From Butyrivibrio sp. MC2013 (GTDB lineage Bacteria > Bacillota > Clostridia > Lachnospirales > Lachnospiraceae), in assembly GCF_000424585.1 (NCBI RefSeq), contig NZ_KE384211.1:268348-332347 (forward strand): DNA of 64,000 bases, in the 5' to 3' direction. The notes under the pieces are model-generated. The model saw nothing but the letters and a program-made list of their open reading frames with translations, searched no databases and was not told where the DNA came from. Positions 51,333 to 60,295 of the stretch are shown one piece after another. Numbering within the stretch: position 1 is the stretch's first letter; each line of letters begins with the position of its first letter. Both the position numbers and the translations under genes were made by a program.

Positions 51333-51360
51333 ATAGCCGTAACTATCCAGCTACGGCTAT
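51333..51360 (-). terminator. Terminator of the L,D-transpeptidase gene
   Basis: ATAGCCGTA/TACGGCTAT stem followed by TTTTTC on the minus strand. Confidence 0.8.
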
Positions 51361-51370
51361 CATAAAATGA

Positions 51371-52924
51371 TCATGGACTGACAGAAGGCTCTGCCGGGGC
51401 GGTCTGCTCTATGTTTGCATCAGGATTATTATCAGCAGGCGATGTCTGCTGGGCATCCGTAATGGGAATATTCTCACTGGGAGCCGGAGCATTAAGCTGG
51501 GCTTCGTTTTCTTTCTTACGCCTTACATATGCTTTGGCCTGGTCCACGCTCATACCACCATAGACCAGTACTGCTTCTCTGGGGAATACATGCTCAAAAA
51601 TCTGTTCAGCAATATCAGGCGGCAGATTAATGCAGCCGTGGGAACCTCCTGTAACATACAGATCTCCGCCAAATTCAGATCTCCAGGACGCATCATGAAG
51701 ACCCACATTACGATTAAAGGGCATCCAATATTTTACATCAGAGCTGTAATTGCTGCCTCTAAGAGTGGCATCTCTTTCTTTATATGTAATGCCATAGGTA
51801 CCTGTAGGAGTGATCCTGTCAGCTGTAGGTTTACCGGATACACAATCGCAGTCTATTATGAGCTCGCCATTTTCATAAATATATACATGCTGCTCATCAA
51901 GATCTACTTCCACATAGCTATCGCCCCAGTCATTATCCCCATAAGCCGAGGCTGTGGCATAATACACAGGGGTCATATCACAAACGCGGCATTCCTTTAT
52001 AGCTTCTACCAGCTCAGCAGCGGTGGATTTTCTGTCCATCCACCATCCATAATCTCCGCCCCTAATGGTGATCTCCTTGCCATCATGATTTACAAACTGC
52101 CTGTCCTTGCCGAAGCTGTCATAGGTTCTTGCAAGCTGATTGATAAAATCACTGACCTTTTCTTCTTCAAAGGTCACACTGGTCCCGTCCACGGTAAGCC
52201 AGTCCTTGATCATGCTTCCATCTACCACCACTTCATTATCACCAAAGCTGTAACTAAGCCTGGCAGAGGCATATTTATTCAGATTAGTAACTAGTGTATT
52301 AAGCTCCTTATCATCAGAATCTATTGACGCATTATGATAACAATCATTCGCATCAAGATCAATATCAGGAGTCATACATTTTATAGCTTCTGCTATCGTT
52401 TCCTTTTCTTTTGATATATCAGGCTCAGTTCCGTTATCTTCAGGTCTGATAGCATACTGTGCAGCTTCATCATCAAACACAAGTTCAGCATTCACAGGCT
52501 TTCTGATATTAGCAGAAAGATTAAATACGAGCCCGTCAAACTCAGCACTTAACAACTCATCATCATAATCAGCCACTGCACCGGTCTCATATTCATGAGC
52601 GAAAAAAAACGAAGACGGCCACTTAAGGCCTTCAGAAAAGCTGACAAGATCATCCCTTATGCCGTCAAAATCAGGGACAAAACCAATATCGCGAGCACTG
52701 ATACTGTCAGTCATATCTTCTCTGCCCCTAATAGTCAGCTTGTAGCCGGAAGCCTCATCAGCAAAGCGCTTCCTGACTTCATCCACAGTCATGCATGACA
52801 CATCCTGTCCATTCATCATGGATCCCGGCAAAAATCTATTAGAAAAAAATGCTGCTACACCAAGATATATAAGTAAAACAGCCCCTGTTAAGGATAATAA
52901 TATCTTCTTTGTCATAGATGTCAT
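51371..52924 (-). CDS. L,D-transpeptidase with PG-binding domain
   Basis: 517 residues. N-terminal membrane anchor (KILLSLTGAVLLIYLGVAAF), a long beta-rich peptidoglycan-binding region (PG_binding_4 like; RFADEASGYKLTIRGREDMT), and a YkuD catalytic domain (about 330-460) with VGLHDASWRSEFGG and YVTGGSHGCINLPPDIAEQI carrying the catalytic Cys near 429 and His. A Pro/Ala-rich tail of about 40 residues ends the protein. Forms 3-3 crosslinks in the wall or attaches proteins. GGGAG six bases upstream sets the start. Confidence 0.92.
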   Translation of the reverse strand: MTSMTKKILLSLTGAVLLIYLGVAAFFSNRFLPGSMMNGQDVSCMTVDEVRKRFADEASGYKLTIRGREDMTDSISARDIGFVPDFDGIRDDLVSFSEGLKWPSSFFFAHEYETGAVADYDDELLSAEFDGLVFNLSANIRKPVNAELVFDDEAAQYAIRPEDNGTEPDISKEKETIAEAIKCMTPDIDLDANDCYHNASIDSDDKELNTLVTNLNKYASARLSYSFGDNEVVVDGSMIKDWLTVDGTSVTFEEEKVSDFINQLARTYDSFGKDRQFVNHDGKEITIRGGDYGWWMDRKSTAAELVEAIKECRVCDMTPVYYATASAYGDNDWGDSYVEVDLDEQHVYIYENGELIIDCDCVSGKPTADRITPTGTYGITYKERDATLRGSNYSSDVKYWMPFNRNVGLHDASWRSEFGGDLYVTGGSHGCINLPPDIAEQIFEHVFPREAVLVYGGMSVDQAKAYVRRKKENEAQLNAPAPSENIPITDAQQTSPADNNPDANIEQTAPAEPSVSP

Positions 52925-52997
52925 CTAGGGCTCCCTGTTAATATTGTTTACAACTCACGAAAGGCATGGCGGTCGCTTGCCGGGTGCTGCTATAAAA

Positions 52998-53028
52998 AAT
53001 GAACATATGGCAGTGCCACATGTTCATT
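52998..53028 (-). terminator. Terminator of the CPBP-like gene
   Basis: AATGAACAT..TGGCA / TGCCA..ATGTTCATT stem followed by TTTTTT on the minus strand. Confidence 0.82.
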
Positions 53029-53047
53029 GAATTAAATCAGCTTCTGA

Positions 53048-53773
53048 TCAGCGAAGAGCGATCCTCATCGCCGAGTAGATCAGATCAGGCAGCTTGGTGG
53101 CACATGCCAGGGCAATCTGCGCGAACAAAGTGATATATACGTTATTGGTTTTCAAATATACAAAAGTCAAAGGCAAAGCAAGAAGCATGGCTTCGGCGAT
53201 ACCTACAATTCCCTGTGCATGAAGCAGTCCGCAAATAGCAAGACTAAGAAATACAAATACAGGGAGGAGCTTTCTATTCTTTACAGATAAGAGAGCACTC
53301 CTGAGCACCATATTCTCAGCAAGGGGCTCTAAGATCACAAAGATGATACCATAGAGAGCAAGGATCCAATACTCTTCTCTCATCCAGATACTGATAGTAC
53401 CTGTATCTGTACCGGCTAAAAGCTGAAAACTGATGTAGTAATTTAATTTATTGATCAGAAAAAGGACCGCAAACAATCCGCCTGTCACCAGCCAGAACCA
53501 GACTCCGCTTCTAGCGCCCTTCACCATCTCCTTAAATGAAAGCTCTTTATGAAAAAGAACTATCAGAACAGTATACAGAAACAGATAAGAATAAAGTACC
53601 TGTCTGGGAAGAAGTACTGCGGCTACTGTGAAGGCAACAAAAAGTCCCACTGCTGCTATCCATTTAACTGCCTCAAAAGTAGATGCCGTTTTGATACGAA
53701 CCTCCTCAGTCCTGCTCAAACACCTGCTGCGTGCGACAGACTCGCGGCTTAAATATATTCTAGTATCCATCAA
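53048..53773 (-). CDS. CPBP-like integral membrane protein, altered active site
   Basis: 241 residues with about seven hydrophobic segments (WIAAVGLFVAFTVAAVLLPR, YSYLFLYTVLIVLFHK, FWLVTGGLFAVLFLINKL, ILALYGIIFVILEPLAEN and others). The region EPLAENMVLRSALLS resembles the EExxxR motif of CPBP (Abi/Rce1) proteases but has E-N in place of E-E; the later ICGLLHAQGIVGIAEAM has the His of motif 2. It is either an inactive member or one with a shifted motif. Monocistronic. Confidence 0.65.
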   Translation of the reverse strand: MMDTRIYLSRESVARSRCLSRTEEVRIKTASTFEAVKWIAAVGLFVAFTVAAVLLPRQVLYSYLFLYTVLIVLFHKELSFKEMVKGARSGVWFWLVTGGLFAVLFLINKLNYYISFQLLAGTDTGTISIWMREEYWILALYGIIFVILEPLAENMVLRSALLSVKNRKLLPVFVFLSLAICGLLHAQGIVGIAEAMLLALPLTFVYLKTNNVYITLFAQIALACATKLPDLIYSAMRIALR

Positions 53774-54028
53774 CTATCCTCTTATTGAACAGACTTTTCA
53801 AAAATAAGCTCATTTCATGATAATCCAATAAAAATAGGCACGCAATGTATATTTTAAACATAAGATTAACATAAAATGAACAGCATATAAACAAATTATA
53901 CAAAATGTCAGCTAAAAATCAAGTATTAAGAGGATTTCAGGAGACAAAAATTATATTTATTATTTATTTATATTACTTACGGTATTCAATAAAGTAATTC
54001 TGAGCAAATGTATTATCAGCAAATAAGA

Positions 54029-54823
54029 TCAATGCCTGGTATCAAAAAGAGGTTCATTCTCCCTTTGCATCCTCTCAAGGAGCGCCTTGCAGCTAATGAC
54101 ACTATCCCACCTGCAGTCTTTTACAGGGATCATGATCCTGTTTCTGATGGTCACATAAGGATAATACTCATATGATCCTCGTCTGATGGCATTGTCGGAA
54201 ATACCTGCAGTCTTGGCAAAAAGATGAAGATATGGTTCCTCTTTGGCACTATTGGCGAACACAAAGACTCCACTGCTAACATAGTCAAAGGCGGAGCGAA
54301 GTCTGTAATCAGTCCTTGGCTTATGTGAAGGAACAGCCTTCATAAAGCGGTCATCCTCTTCCACTATATCAAAGCCGGATGAAAGAGCTCCTGATACAGT
54401 ACCCGTAGCAGCTCTTTCCATTTCTCTCATCAGATGATCATAGAGCAGCTCCATATGATCACTATCCGATCTGATACCTACCAGATGGACTCTACGTTCT
54501 ACCCTGTCATATAAAAGCCCCATGGACGATCTGATAACCTCCTCATCCTCCTTGTGAATACAGATGAAGGATTTAACAGCTTCCATATTACATCCACAAT
54601 TCAGAGCAGAATTATCATGCATGTAGATCTTAAGAGCAACACAGATCTCTTCAAGGTCCATGGCAAGCTCTGTACCTGTCACAGCGCCTCCGCCAACCTT
54701 TTCCGTCAAAAGACCTACCGCTCCCGTATCTTCCGAAAACATCATCATAGCAAAGCCGTCCGACACTATAAGAGGATCACTCCCCTCACATATCAGTTCG
54801 ATGTACTCTTTGAATTTTTCCAA
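54029..54823 (-). CDS. Hypothetical protein, 264 aa
   Basis: MEKFKEYIELICEGSDPLIV start, no signal peptide or TM helix. Segments such as FAMMMFSEDTGAVGLLTEKV, VERRVHLVGIRSDSDHMELL and YLHLFAKTAGISDNAIRRGS suggest an alpha/beta globular cytosolic protein. I do not recognise a family. AGGAGTG-type site ahead of the ATG. The 250-bp AT-rich gap downstream shows no gene. Confidence 0.7.
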   Translation of the reverse strand: MEKFKEYIELICEGSDPLIVSDGFAMMMFSEDTGAVGLLTEKVGGGAVTGTELAMDLEEICVALKIYMHDNSALNCGCNMEAVKSFICIHKEDEEVIRSSMGLLYDRVERRVHLVGIRSDSDHMELLYDHLMREMERAATGTVSGALSSGFDIVEEDDRFMKAVPSHKPRTDYRLRSAFDYVSSGVFVFANSAKEEPYLHLFAKTAGISDNAIRRGSYEYYPYVTIRNRIMIPVKDCRWDSVISCKALLERMQRENEPLFDTRH

Positions 54824-55274
54824 AACACTCCTCCCAAAAGAGACGCAGAGACTAAATTCTCCCGTAATTTTACCCAGTCCTTACGTCAAAAGTTGGTGGA
54901 AATCACAACCCCTTTATACCCACATTGTGATTTCTATAACAATTTACCATATTTTGTATAAAATATACAGCTTTTAACAAGAAATTGTTGTAATTTTTTC
55001 TCAAAAGCTCTAAAATACTGTCTGCAAGAGCATTTAAAGAAATAAAATATTTACCCTATACAACGATTGGAATTATGATATACTACTAAACATGGATATT
55101 CAATACGTTGATTCGGTAAAGTGCAAAAGTAGTTAAAAAATCACAATTTTGTACAAATGTCTTCGATATTTACAAAATCCATAGAAAAGCTTTCCAAATA
55201 CGAAGTAGTATTTATTCAAAGAGGGACCGGATCCGAGATCAAACTGCAAAACAAGTCAAAACAGCAGAGTCAAA
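54824..55274. other. Divergent intergenic region with inverted repeat
   Basis: About 450 bp between the hypothetical gene and DAHP synthase. GAAATCACAA (54899-54908) and TTGTGATTTC (54925-54934) form a perfect 10-bp inverted repeat, a possible operator or terminator. Around 55055-55090 an AT-rich stretch with GATATACT could be a -10 box. No T-box signature (AGGGTGGNACCGCG type) was found. Confidence 0.5.
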
Positions 55275-55316
55275 GAAAGGAGACAGCCCGAAAAACATAT
55301 TCGGGTCAAAGAAAAG
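55275..55316 (+). promoter_or_regulatory. Distant Shine-Dalgarno with intervening hairpin
   Basis: AAAGGAG at 55276-55282 lies about 35 bases before the DAHP synthase ATG; between them CCCGAA/TTCGGG (55287-55305) can fold, bringing the site nearer. The only purine-rich sequence close to the ATG (AAAGAAAAG) is weak. Confidence 0.5.
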
Positions 55317-56345
55317 ATGTCATTTAAATACATTCAAAAAATCCCAACTCCTCAGGAGATTTTAGAGGAAATGCCCCTCTCACCTGAGCTCAAAAAAGTA
55401 AAAGAAGAAAGAGACAAACAGATTGCTGATGTTATCACAGGTAAAGACGACAGATTCCTGGTGATCGTAGGGCCCTGCTCAGCAGATAATGAAGATTCGG
55501 TTCTTGACTACATCTCAAGGCTTGCTGCTATCAAGGAGAAGGTTGAGGACAGGATCATCCTGATCCCCAGGATATATACCAATAAGCCCAGGACCACAGG
55601 TGAAGGCTACAAGGGTATTACATCCCAGCCCGATCCTGAAGGCAAGACAGATTTCAGACAGGGTCTCACAGCCATGAGACATATGCACATCAAGGCTATC
55701 GAGGAGTCAGGGCTTACTCCTGCAGATGAGATGCTCTATCCCGATAACTGGGGATATGTAGCTGATATCCTTTCCTATGTAGCTATAGGTGCCAGATCGG
55801 TAGAGGATCAACAGCATAGAATGACTGCTTCCGGTTTTGATGTACCTGCCGGTATGAAGAATCCCACCAGTGGATATCTCTCAGTAATGCTCAATTCCAT
55901 ATATGCTGCCCAGCATCCACATTCATTTATGTATAGGGGCTTTGAGGTAAAGACAGGGGGTAACCCTCTGGCGCACAGCGTACTGAGAGGATCACAGAAC
56001 AAGAACGGACGTAGCATTCCCAACTATCACTATGAGGATCTCAATCTCCTCTTCCAGCTCTATGCAGAAAGAGACATTGTAAATCCTGCCTGCATCGTTG
56101 ATGCCAATCACAACAACTCCGGCAAGCAGTATCGCCAGCAGATCAGGATCGTAAAAGAAGTACTCCACTCCAGGACTCATTCCGTAGACATAAAGAACCT
56201 GGTCAAGGGCGTAATGATCGAGAGCTATATAGAGGAAGGCTGCCAGAAAGTCGGCGGTGGTGTATACGGTCAGTCTATTACAGATCCCTGCCTTGGCTGG
56301 AAGGATACAGAGAAGCTCCTTTATGACATTGCAGAGCTTTGCTGA
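55317..56345 (+). CDS. DAHP synthase, class I (AroF/G/H type)
   Basis: 3-deoxy-7-phosphoheptulonate synthase, first step of the shikimate pathway (PEP plus erythrose-4-phosphate). 342 residues, SFKYIQKIPTPQEILEEMPL start; IVGPCSADNEDSVLDYISRL, RIYTNKPRTTGEGYKGI, GARSVEDQQHRMTASGFDVP and VDANHNNSGKQYRQQIRI hold the substrate and metal residues. It is the enterobacterial-type class I alpha enzyme, which is usually feedback-regulated. Own terminator downstream. Confidence 0.95.
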   Translation: MSFKYIQKIPTPQEILEEMPLSPELKKVKEERDKQIADVITGKDDRFLVIVGPCSADNEDSVLDYISRLAAIKEKVEDRIILIPRIYTNKPRTTGEGYKGITSQPDPEGKTDFRQGLTAMRHMHIKAIEESGLTPADEMLYPDNWGYVADILSYVAIGARSVEDQQHRMTASGFDVPAGMKNPTSGYLSVMLNSIYAAQHPHSFMYRGFEVKTGGNPLAHSVLRGSQNKNGRSIPNYHYEDLNLLFQLYAERDIVNPACIVDANHNNSGKQYRQQIRIVKEVLHSRTHSVDIKNLVKGVMIESYIEEGCQKVGGGVYGQSITDPCLGWKDTEKLLYDIAELC

Positions 56346-56403
56346 TCAAACAGCTTCTCCAAATAGATCATATAAAACTTACTTATTTGTCTTTAGCAAA
56401 AAA

Positions 56404-56432
56404 AATCGCATTCAGATGAATGCGATTTTTTT
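56404..56432 (+). terminator. Terminator of DAHP synthase
   Basis: AATCGCATTC/GAATGCGATT stem with AGAT loop and T-run; A-run on the other side makes it usable in both directions. Confidence 0.88.
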
Positions 56433-56479
56433 ATGCTGTTAAACTCGCAAACGCTTCGCTTTTTGCTCGTTATAAAATC

Positions 56480-56527
56480 ACTGCTGACGCAGTTCTACGG
56501 GTACGGGGCTTATAACCCCGCACCCGT
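56480..56527 (-). repeat. Two hairpins after the XerD-like gene
   Basis: ACGGGT-A-CGGGG / CCCCG-C-ACCCGT (56497-56527) begins three bases after the stop codon on the minus strand; a second small hairpin ACTGC/GCAGT (56480-56493) follows, then GATTTTAT. The first lacks a T-tail, the second has a weak one. Confidence 0.6.
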
Positions 56528-56529
56528 AA

Positions 56530-57432
56530 TCAAGTGAATCTGTCTTTACCTGGTCTTGTTCTCTCATATATCTCACGGACATAATTATTTTTATTTGCTG
56601 CATACCATTTGGTAGATGCCTTGTCCTGATGTCCCAGCATCTCCTGTACCACAGCTATATCTGCACCATTATCCAAAAGGTGTGCTGCAAAAGTATGCCT
56701 GATAGTATATGGGGTGATCTTCTCTCCAATACCTGCCTTGTCACCATAGCGCCTGATCATCTTCCAAAGCCCCTGCCTGCTCATGGCCTTTCCGCTGGCA
56801 ACTGCCAAAAAGAGTGTACCATCGTCAATATTGTCTCCCAGAAAATCCAGCCTAACATCCATGAGATATCTCATAATAGCCGTTCTGGCTTCCTGACTAA
56901 AGGGAATGATCCTCTCAATCCCCTTGTCCTCTAACCTGATACAATTCACTCTGAAATCAATATCATCTATATTAAGTGATATGATCTCTCCTGCTCTCAT
57001 GCCTGTGGCATACATCAGCTCCAGGATAGCTATATCTCTCTTGCCCTTTGCGGTATTCCTGTCAGGCTGTTCAAATAAAGCGTTTATTTCCCTTACAGTA
57101 AGCACTTCCGGAAGACCCCGCTCCACTTTTGGAGCTCTTAATATCTCTGATACATCATCCGGCAGTTCACCATTTTCCACCATAAAGTGAAAGAAGGAAT
57201 GGATAGATGATACCTTTCTGGCAATGGTGGAATCTGCCATCATATTCTCTCTAAGGTTCCTGATATACATTACCAGGCGGTCATCTGTCACGTCAGCCCA
57301 GGAGCTTATCCCATCACTCTCCAAAAAGGATATAAGATTCTCAAGGTCGCTCAAATAAGACTCTGCAGTAGAGTCAGACACACCCTTAACACTTTGTTGA
57401 TATTCAATAAACTCATCTGCTGCCTTGTGCAT
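56530..57432 (-). CDS. xerD: Tyrosine recombinase, XerD-like
   Basis: 300 residues. N-terminal SAM-like domain (FIEYQQSVKGVSDSTAESYL) and catalytic domain with Arg in LMYATGMRAGEIISLNIDD, Lys in the beta hairpin, TPYTIRHTFAAHLLDNGADI (H-x-x-R type), MLGHQDKASTKWYAANKNNY with the catalytic Tyr. Usual XerD reads STTQIYTH at this place, here STKWYAAN. Length and ending (IYERTRPG) are like XerD. It may be the chromosome dimer recombinase or a paralogue. No mobile element is attached to it here. Confidence 0.85.
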   Translation of the reverse strand: MHKAADEFIEYQQSVKGVSDSTAESYLSDLENLISFLESDGISSWADVTDDRLVMYIRNLRENMMADSTIARKVSSIHSFFHFMVENGELPDDVSEILRAPKVERGLPEVLTVREINALFEQPDRNTAKGKRDIAILELMYATGMRAGEIISLNIDDIDFRVNCIRLEDKGIERIIPFSQEARTAIMRYLMDVRLDFLGDNIDDGTLFLAVASGKAMSRQGLWKMIRRYGDKAGIGEKITPYTIRHTFAAHLLDNGADIAVVQEMLGHQDKASTKWYAANKNNYVREIYERTRPGKDRFT

Positions 57433-57483
57433 ATAAGTTCCTCTGTATCAGATCAGCTATTTTTCTATATTATATCTTTTGTC

Positions 57484-58806
57484 TTATGCGTTCATTTCCT
57501 TAAGGAGCTTCTCTGCACTTGCTATCTTAACGCAAAGAGTAAAAAGAAGTGCTGCTTTTTCCAAATCTGATACAGGCGGGAATGTAGGAGCAATACGGAT
57601 ATTGCTATCCCTTGGATCCTTGTGATAAGGGAAGGTAGCTCCTGCCTCTGTGAGCTTGACACCTGCCTTCATGCACAGGGCCACAACTGTCTTGGCACAT
57701 CCTTCAAGAGTATCAAAGCTGATAAAGTATCCGCCCTTGGGATTGGTCCACTGACCTACACCCAGGCCGCCAAGCTCAGCTTCAAATATATGCTCAACTG
57801 TCTCAAACTTGGGACGAAGGATATCAGCCTGCTTTCTCATATGTTCCATGAGTCCGCAGATATCTCCAAAATAACGAACATGTCTGAGCTGATTAACCTT
57901 ATCATGACCAATAGTCTGATTCTTCATCTGCTTGATGATATCTTCCATATTATTAGAGCTGGTAGCCATTGCAGCAATACCGGATCCGGGGAAGGTGATC
58001 TTGGATGTGGATGCAAACTTGTATACCAGGTCAGGGTTGCCTGCTCTCTTACACTCAGCCAGGATCTCGATCAGATGATCCTGATCCTGATCATAGAGGT
58101 GATGTACGCCATAAGCATTATCCCAATAGATCCTGAAATCAGGAGCAGCAGGCTTAAGGCGGGCAAATCTTCTGACAGTATTATCTGAATAGGAATATCC
58201 CTGAGGATTGGAATACTTGGGAGTACACCAGATACCCTTGATAGCAGGATCTTCGGATACCAGCTTCTCTACCATATCCATATCCGGTCCATCCTTGGTC
58301 ATAGGGATAGTGATCATCTCAAAACCAAAATACTCAGTGATAGCAAAATGTCTGTCATATCCGGGTGCAGGACAGAGCCACTTAACCTTCTCCAGCTTGC
58401 ACCAGGGAGTGTTACCCATAACACCATGTGTATAAGACCTGCTGACACAATCGTACATTACATTAAGTGATGAATTGCCATAGATGATGATATTATTGGG
58501 ATTATTCTCCATCATATCTGACAGCAGTTCCTTGGCTTCATCAATACCTGTCAGTACACCATAGTTACGGCAATCAGTACCATCTTCACATCTCAGATCA
58601 GATCCGGAGCTCAGTACATCCATCATTCCCATGGACAGATCCAGCTGTTCCTTGCAGGGCTTACCTCTGCTCATGTCCAGTCTCATATCCATTGCCTGAT
58701 AGCGTTCATATTCCTTTTTAAGACCTGCCAGCTCATTCTTCAGCTCCTCGGCAGTCATTTCAGTATAAGCCTTAACAGCAGCCTTTGTTGCAACCTTCTT
58801 AGTCAT
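57484..58806 (-). CDS. PLP-dependent aminotransferase (aspartate type)
   Basis: 440 residues, fold type I. Substrate and cofactor motifs: LDMSRGKPCKEQLDLSM, IIYGNSSLNVMYDCVSRSY, WLCPAPGYDRHFAITEYFGF, GIWCTPKYSNPQGYSYSDNT, FRIYWDNAYGVHHLYDQDQD, and the Lys in FASTSKITFPGSGIAAMATS. This layout fits the aspartate-aminotransferase group of Pfam type Asp_aminotransf, distinct from AspC. It overlaps the lysA stop by TAATG and so is co-expressed; together they fit the aspartate/lysine pathway. Confidence 0.9.
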   Translation of the reverse strand: MTKKVATKAAVKAYTEMTAEELKNELAGLKKEYERYQAMDMRLDMSRGKPCKEQLDLSMGMMDVLSSGSDLRCEDGTDCRNYGVLTGIDEAKELLSDMMENNPNNIIIYGNSSLNVMYDCVSRSYTHGVMGNTPWCKLEKVKWLCPAPGYDRHFAITEYFGFEMITIPMTKDGPDMDMVEKLVSEDPAIKGIWCTPKYSNPQGYSYSDNTVRRFARLKPAAPDFRIYWDNAYGVHHLYDQDQDHLIEILAECKRAGNPDLVYKFASTSKITFPGSGIAAMATSSNNMEDIIKQMKNQTIGHDKVNQLRHVRYFGDICGLMEHMRKQADILRPKFETVEHIFEAELGGLGVGQWTNPKGGYFISFDTLEGCAKTVVALCMKAGVKLTEAGATFPYHKDPRDSNIRIAPTFPPVSDLEKAALLFTLCVKIASAEKLLKEMNA

Positions 58807-60098
58807 TATTCCAGCCCCTCTTCCTTAATTATTTCTTTGATATCTTCACTTACAGGCAGACAGTCAAATGTAGCAAAATAGTCCGCCATCTTCTGCGCTC
58901 TTCTTATGAGTTTAACAGATCCATCTCCTCTAAGGAGAAGCTCTGAGGACCACAGTCTTCCATTATAGTTGTAACCCATGGCAAAGCCATGAGCACCTGT
59001 ATCATGTATAAAGAGAAGATCTCCCTCTTCGATCTTGGGAAGAGCTCTTTCTACAGCAAACTTATCATTGTTCTCACAAAGGGATCCTACTACATCATAT
59101 TTGTGATCAAGAGGTGCGTTCTCTTTGCCCAGGACTGTAATATGATGATATGCACCGTAGATAGCAGGTCTCATCAGGTTAGCTGCGCAGGCATCTACGC
59201 CAATATATTCCCTGTAAATGTGCTTCTCATGGATAGCCTTGGTTACAAGAGCTCCGTAAGGGCCTGTCATGAATCTTCCCATCTCTGTATAGATAGAAGT
59301 ATTAGTAAGACCTGCAGGTACCATGATCTCTTCAAATTTCTTTCTGACGCCTTCACCAATCTCATAGATATCATTTCCTTCCTGGTCAGGCATGTAGGGG
59401 ATACCTACGCCGCCTGAGAGATTGACAAATGCGATATCAGCGCCTGTTTCCCGGTGAAGCTCTACGGCCAGTTCAAAGAGCTGACCTGCCAGCATGGGAT
59501 AATACTCATTAGTCACAGTGTTGGAAGCCAGGAATGAGTGGATACCAAAGCGCTTTACGCCCTTCTTCATCATAAGCTTAAAGGCTTCACTGATCTGCTC
59601 TCTGGTCATGCCATACTTGGATTCTCCGGGATTATCCATAATGCCATTGCTCATCCTGAATACTCCACCGGGATTAAAACGACAGCTCATAGTCTCAGGA
59701 AAAGCAACTCCGATACGCTCCAAATATTCAATATGTGTAATATCATCAAGGTTAATGATAGATTCTATCTTGGAAGCAAACCGGTACTCCTCTGCGGGAG
59801 TATCGTTGGAAGAAAACATGATATCACTGCCTCTTGCTCCGCAGGCCCTGGATAAAACCAGCTCTGACATTGAAGAGCAGTCCATTCCGCATCCCTCTTC
59901 CAGCATTATCTTCAATATCTCAGGATTAGGTGTTGCCTTTACTGCAAAATATTCTTTAAAGCCGGGATTCCATGCAAAGGCTTTCTGAACAGCCCTGACA
60001 TTGGCTCTGATGCCTTCTTCATCATAAATATGGAAGGGTGTGGGATATGTTTCTGCGATCTTTTTAGCCTGATCGGCAGTTAAAAATGCCTCTTTCAT
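58806..60098 (-). CDS. lysA: Diaminopimelate decarboxylase
   Basis: Last step of lysine synthesis. 430 residues, alanine-racemase-like barrel plus C-terminal beta domain. PLP lysine is K54 in KEYFAVKATPNPEILKIM; LSGGVGIPYMPDQ is the phosphate-binding glycine loop; GRFMTGPYGALVTKAIH and IHDTGAHGFAMGYNYNGRL hold substrate residues. AAAGGTAG site before the ATG. Group II decarboxylases acting on other amino acids are similar, but the sequence and position before an aminotransferase favour LysA. Confidence 0.88.
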   Translation of the reverse strand: MKEAFLTADQAKKIAETYPTPFHIYDEEGIRANVRAVQKAFAWNPGFKEYFAVKATPNPEILKIMLEEGCGMDCSSMSELVLSRACGARGSDIMFSSNDTPAEEYRFASKIESIINLDDITHIEYLERIGVAFPETMSCRFNPGGVFRMSNGIMDNPGESKYGMTREQISEAFKLMMKKGVKRFGIHSFLASNTVTNEYYPMLAGQLFELAVELHRETGADIAFVNLSGGVGIPYMPDQEGNDIYEIGEGVRKKFEEIMVPAGLTNTSIYTEMGRFMTGPYGALVTKAIHEKHIYREYIGVDACAANLMRPAIYGAYHHITVLGKENAPLDHKYDVVGSLCENNDKFAVERALPKIEEGDLLFIHDTGAHGFAMGYNYNGRLWSSELLLRGDGSVKLIRRAQKMADYFATFDCLPVSEDIKEIIKEEGLE

Positions 60099-60217
60099 AT
60101 GCTACCTTTCGTTTACATGTATTTTTGTATACAATTTTGTTTTTTAATAAGTTAACATACTTCTTTTCAAATGTACAGATGAAAGAATTAACTTTTGACC
60201 ATTTGGACAAAAAATCA

Positions 60218-60270
60218 CTGTTCACTTCTTTCATGACATCAAAATGCACTAGTATAAAAGAAGTGAGCAG
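60218..60270 (-). terminator. Terminator-like hairpin after ung
   Basis: CTGTTCACTTCTTT pairs with AAAGAAGTGAGCAG (one mismatch) across a 25-base loop; TGATTTTTTG follows on the minus strand. Confidence 0.65.
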
Positions 60271-60295
60271 TTACAGATAATCAAAAAAATCGTAT

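Noticed and set aside
54824..55316. T-box or aromatic amino acid riboswitch before DAHP synthase
   Set aside because: No T-box sequence, specifier loop or terminator/antiterminator pair was seen.
60099..60290. Lysine riboswitch upstream of lysA
   Set aside because: The gap is short and AT-rich; only a terminator-like hairpin for ung was found, not the five-helix lysine aptamer.
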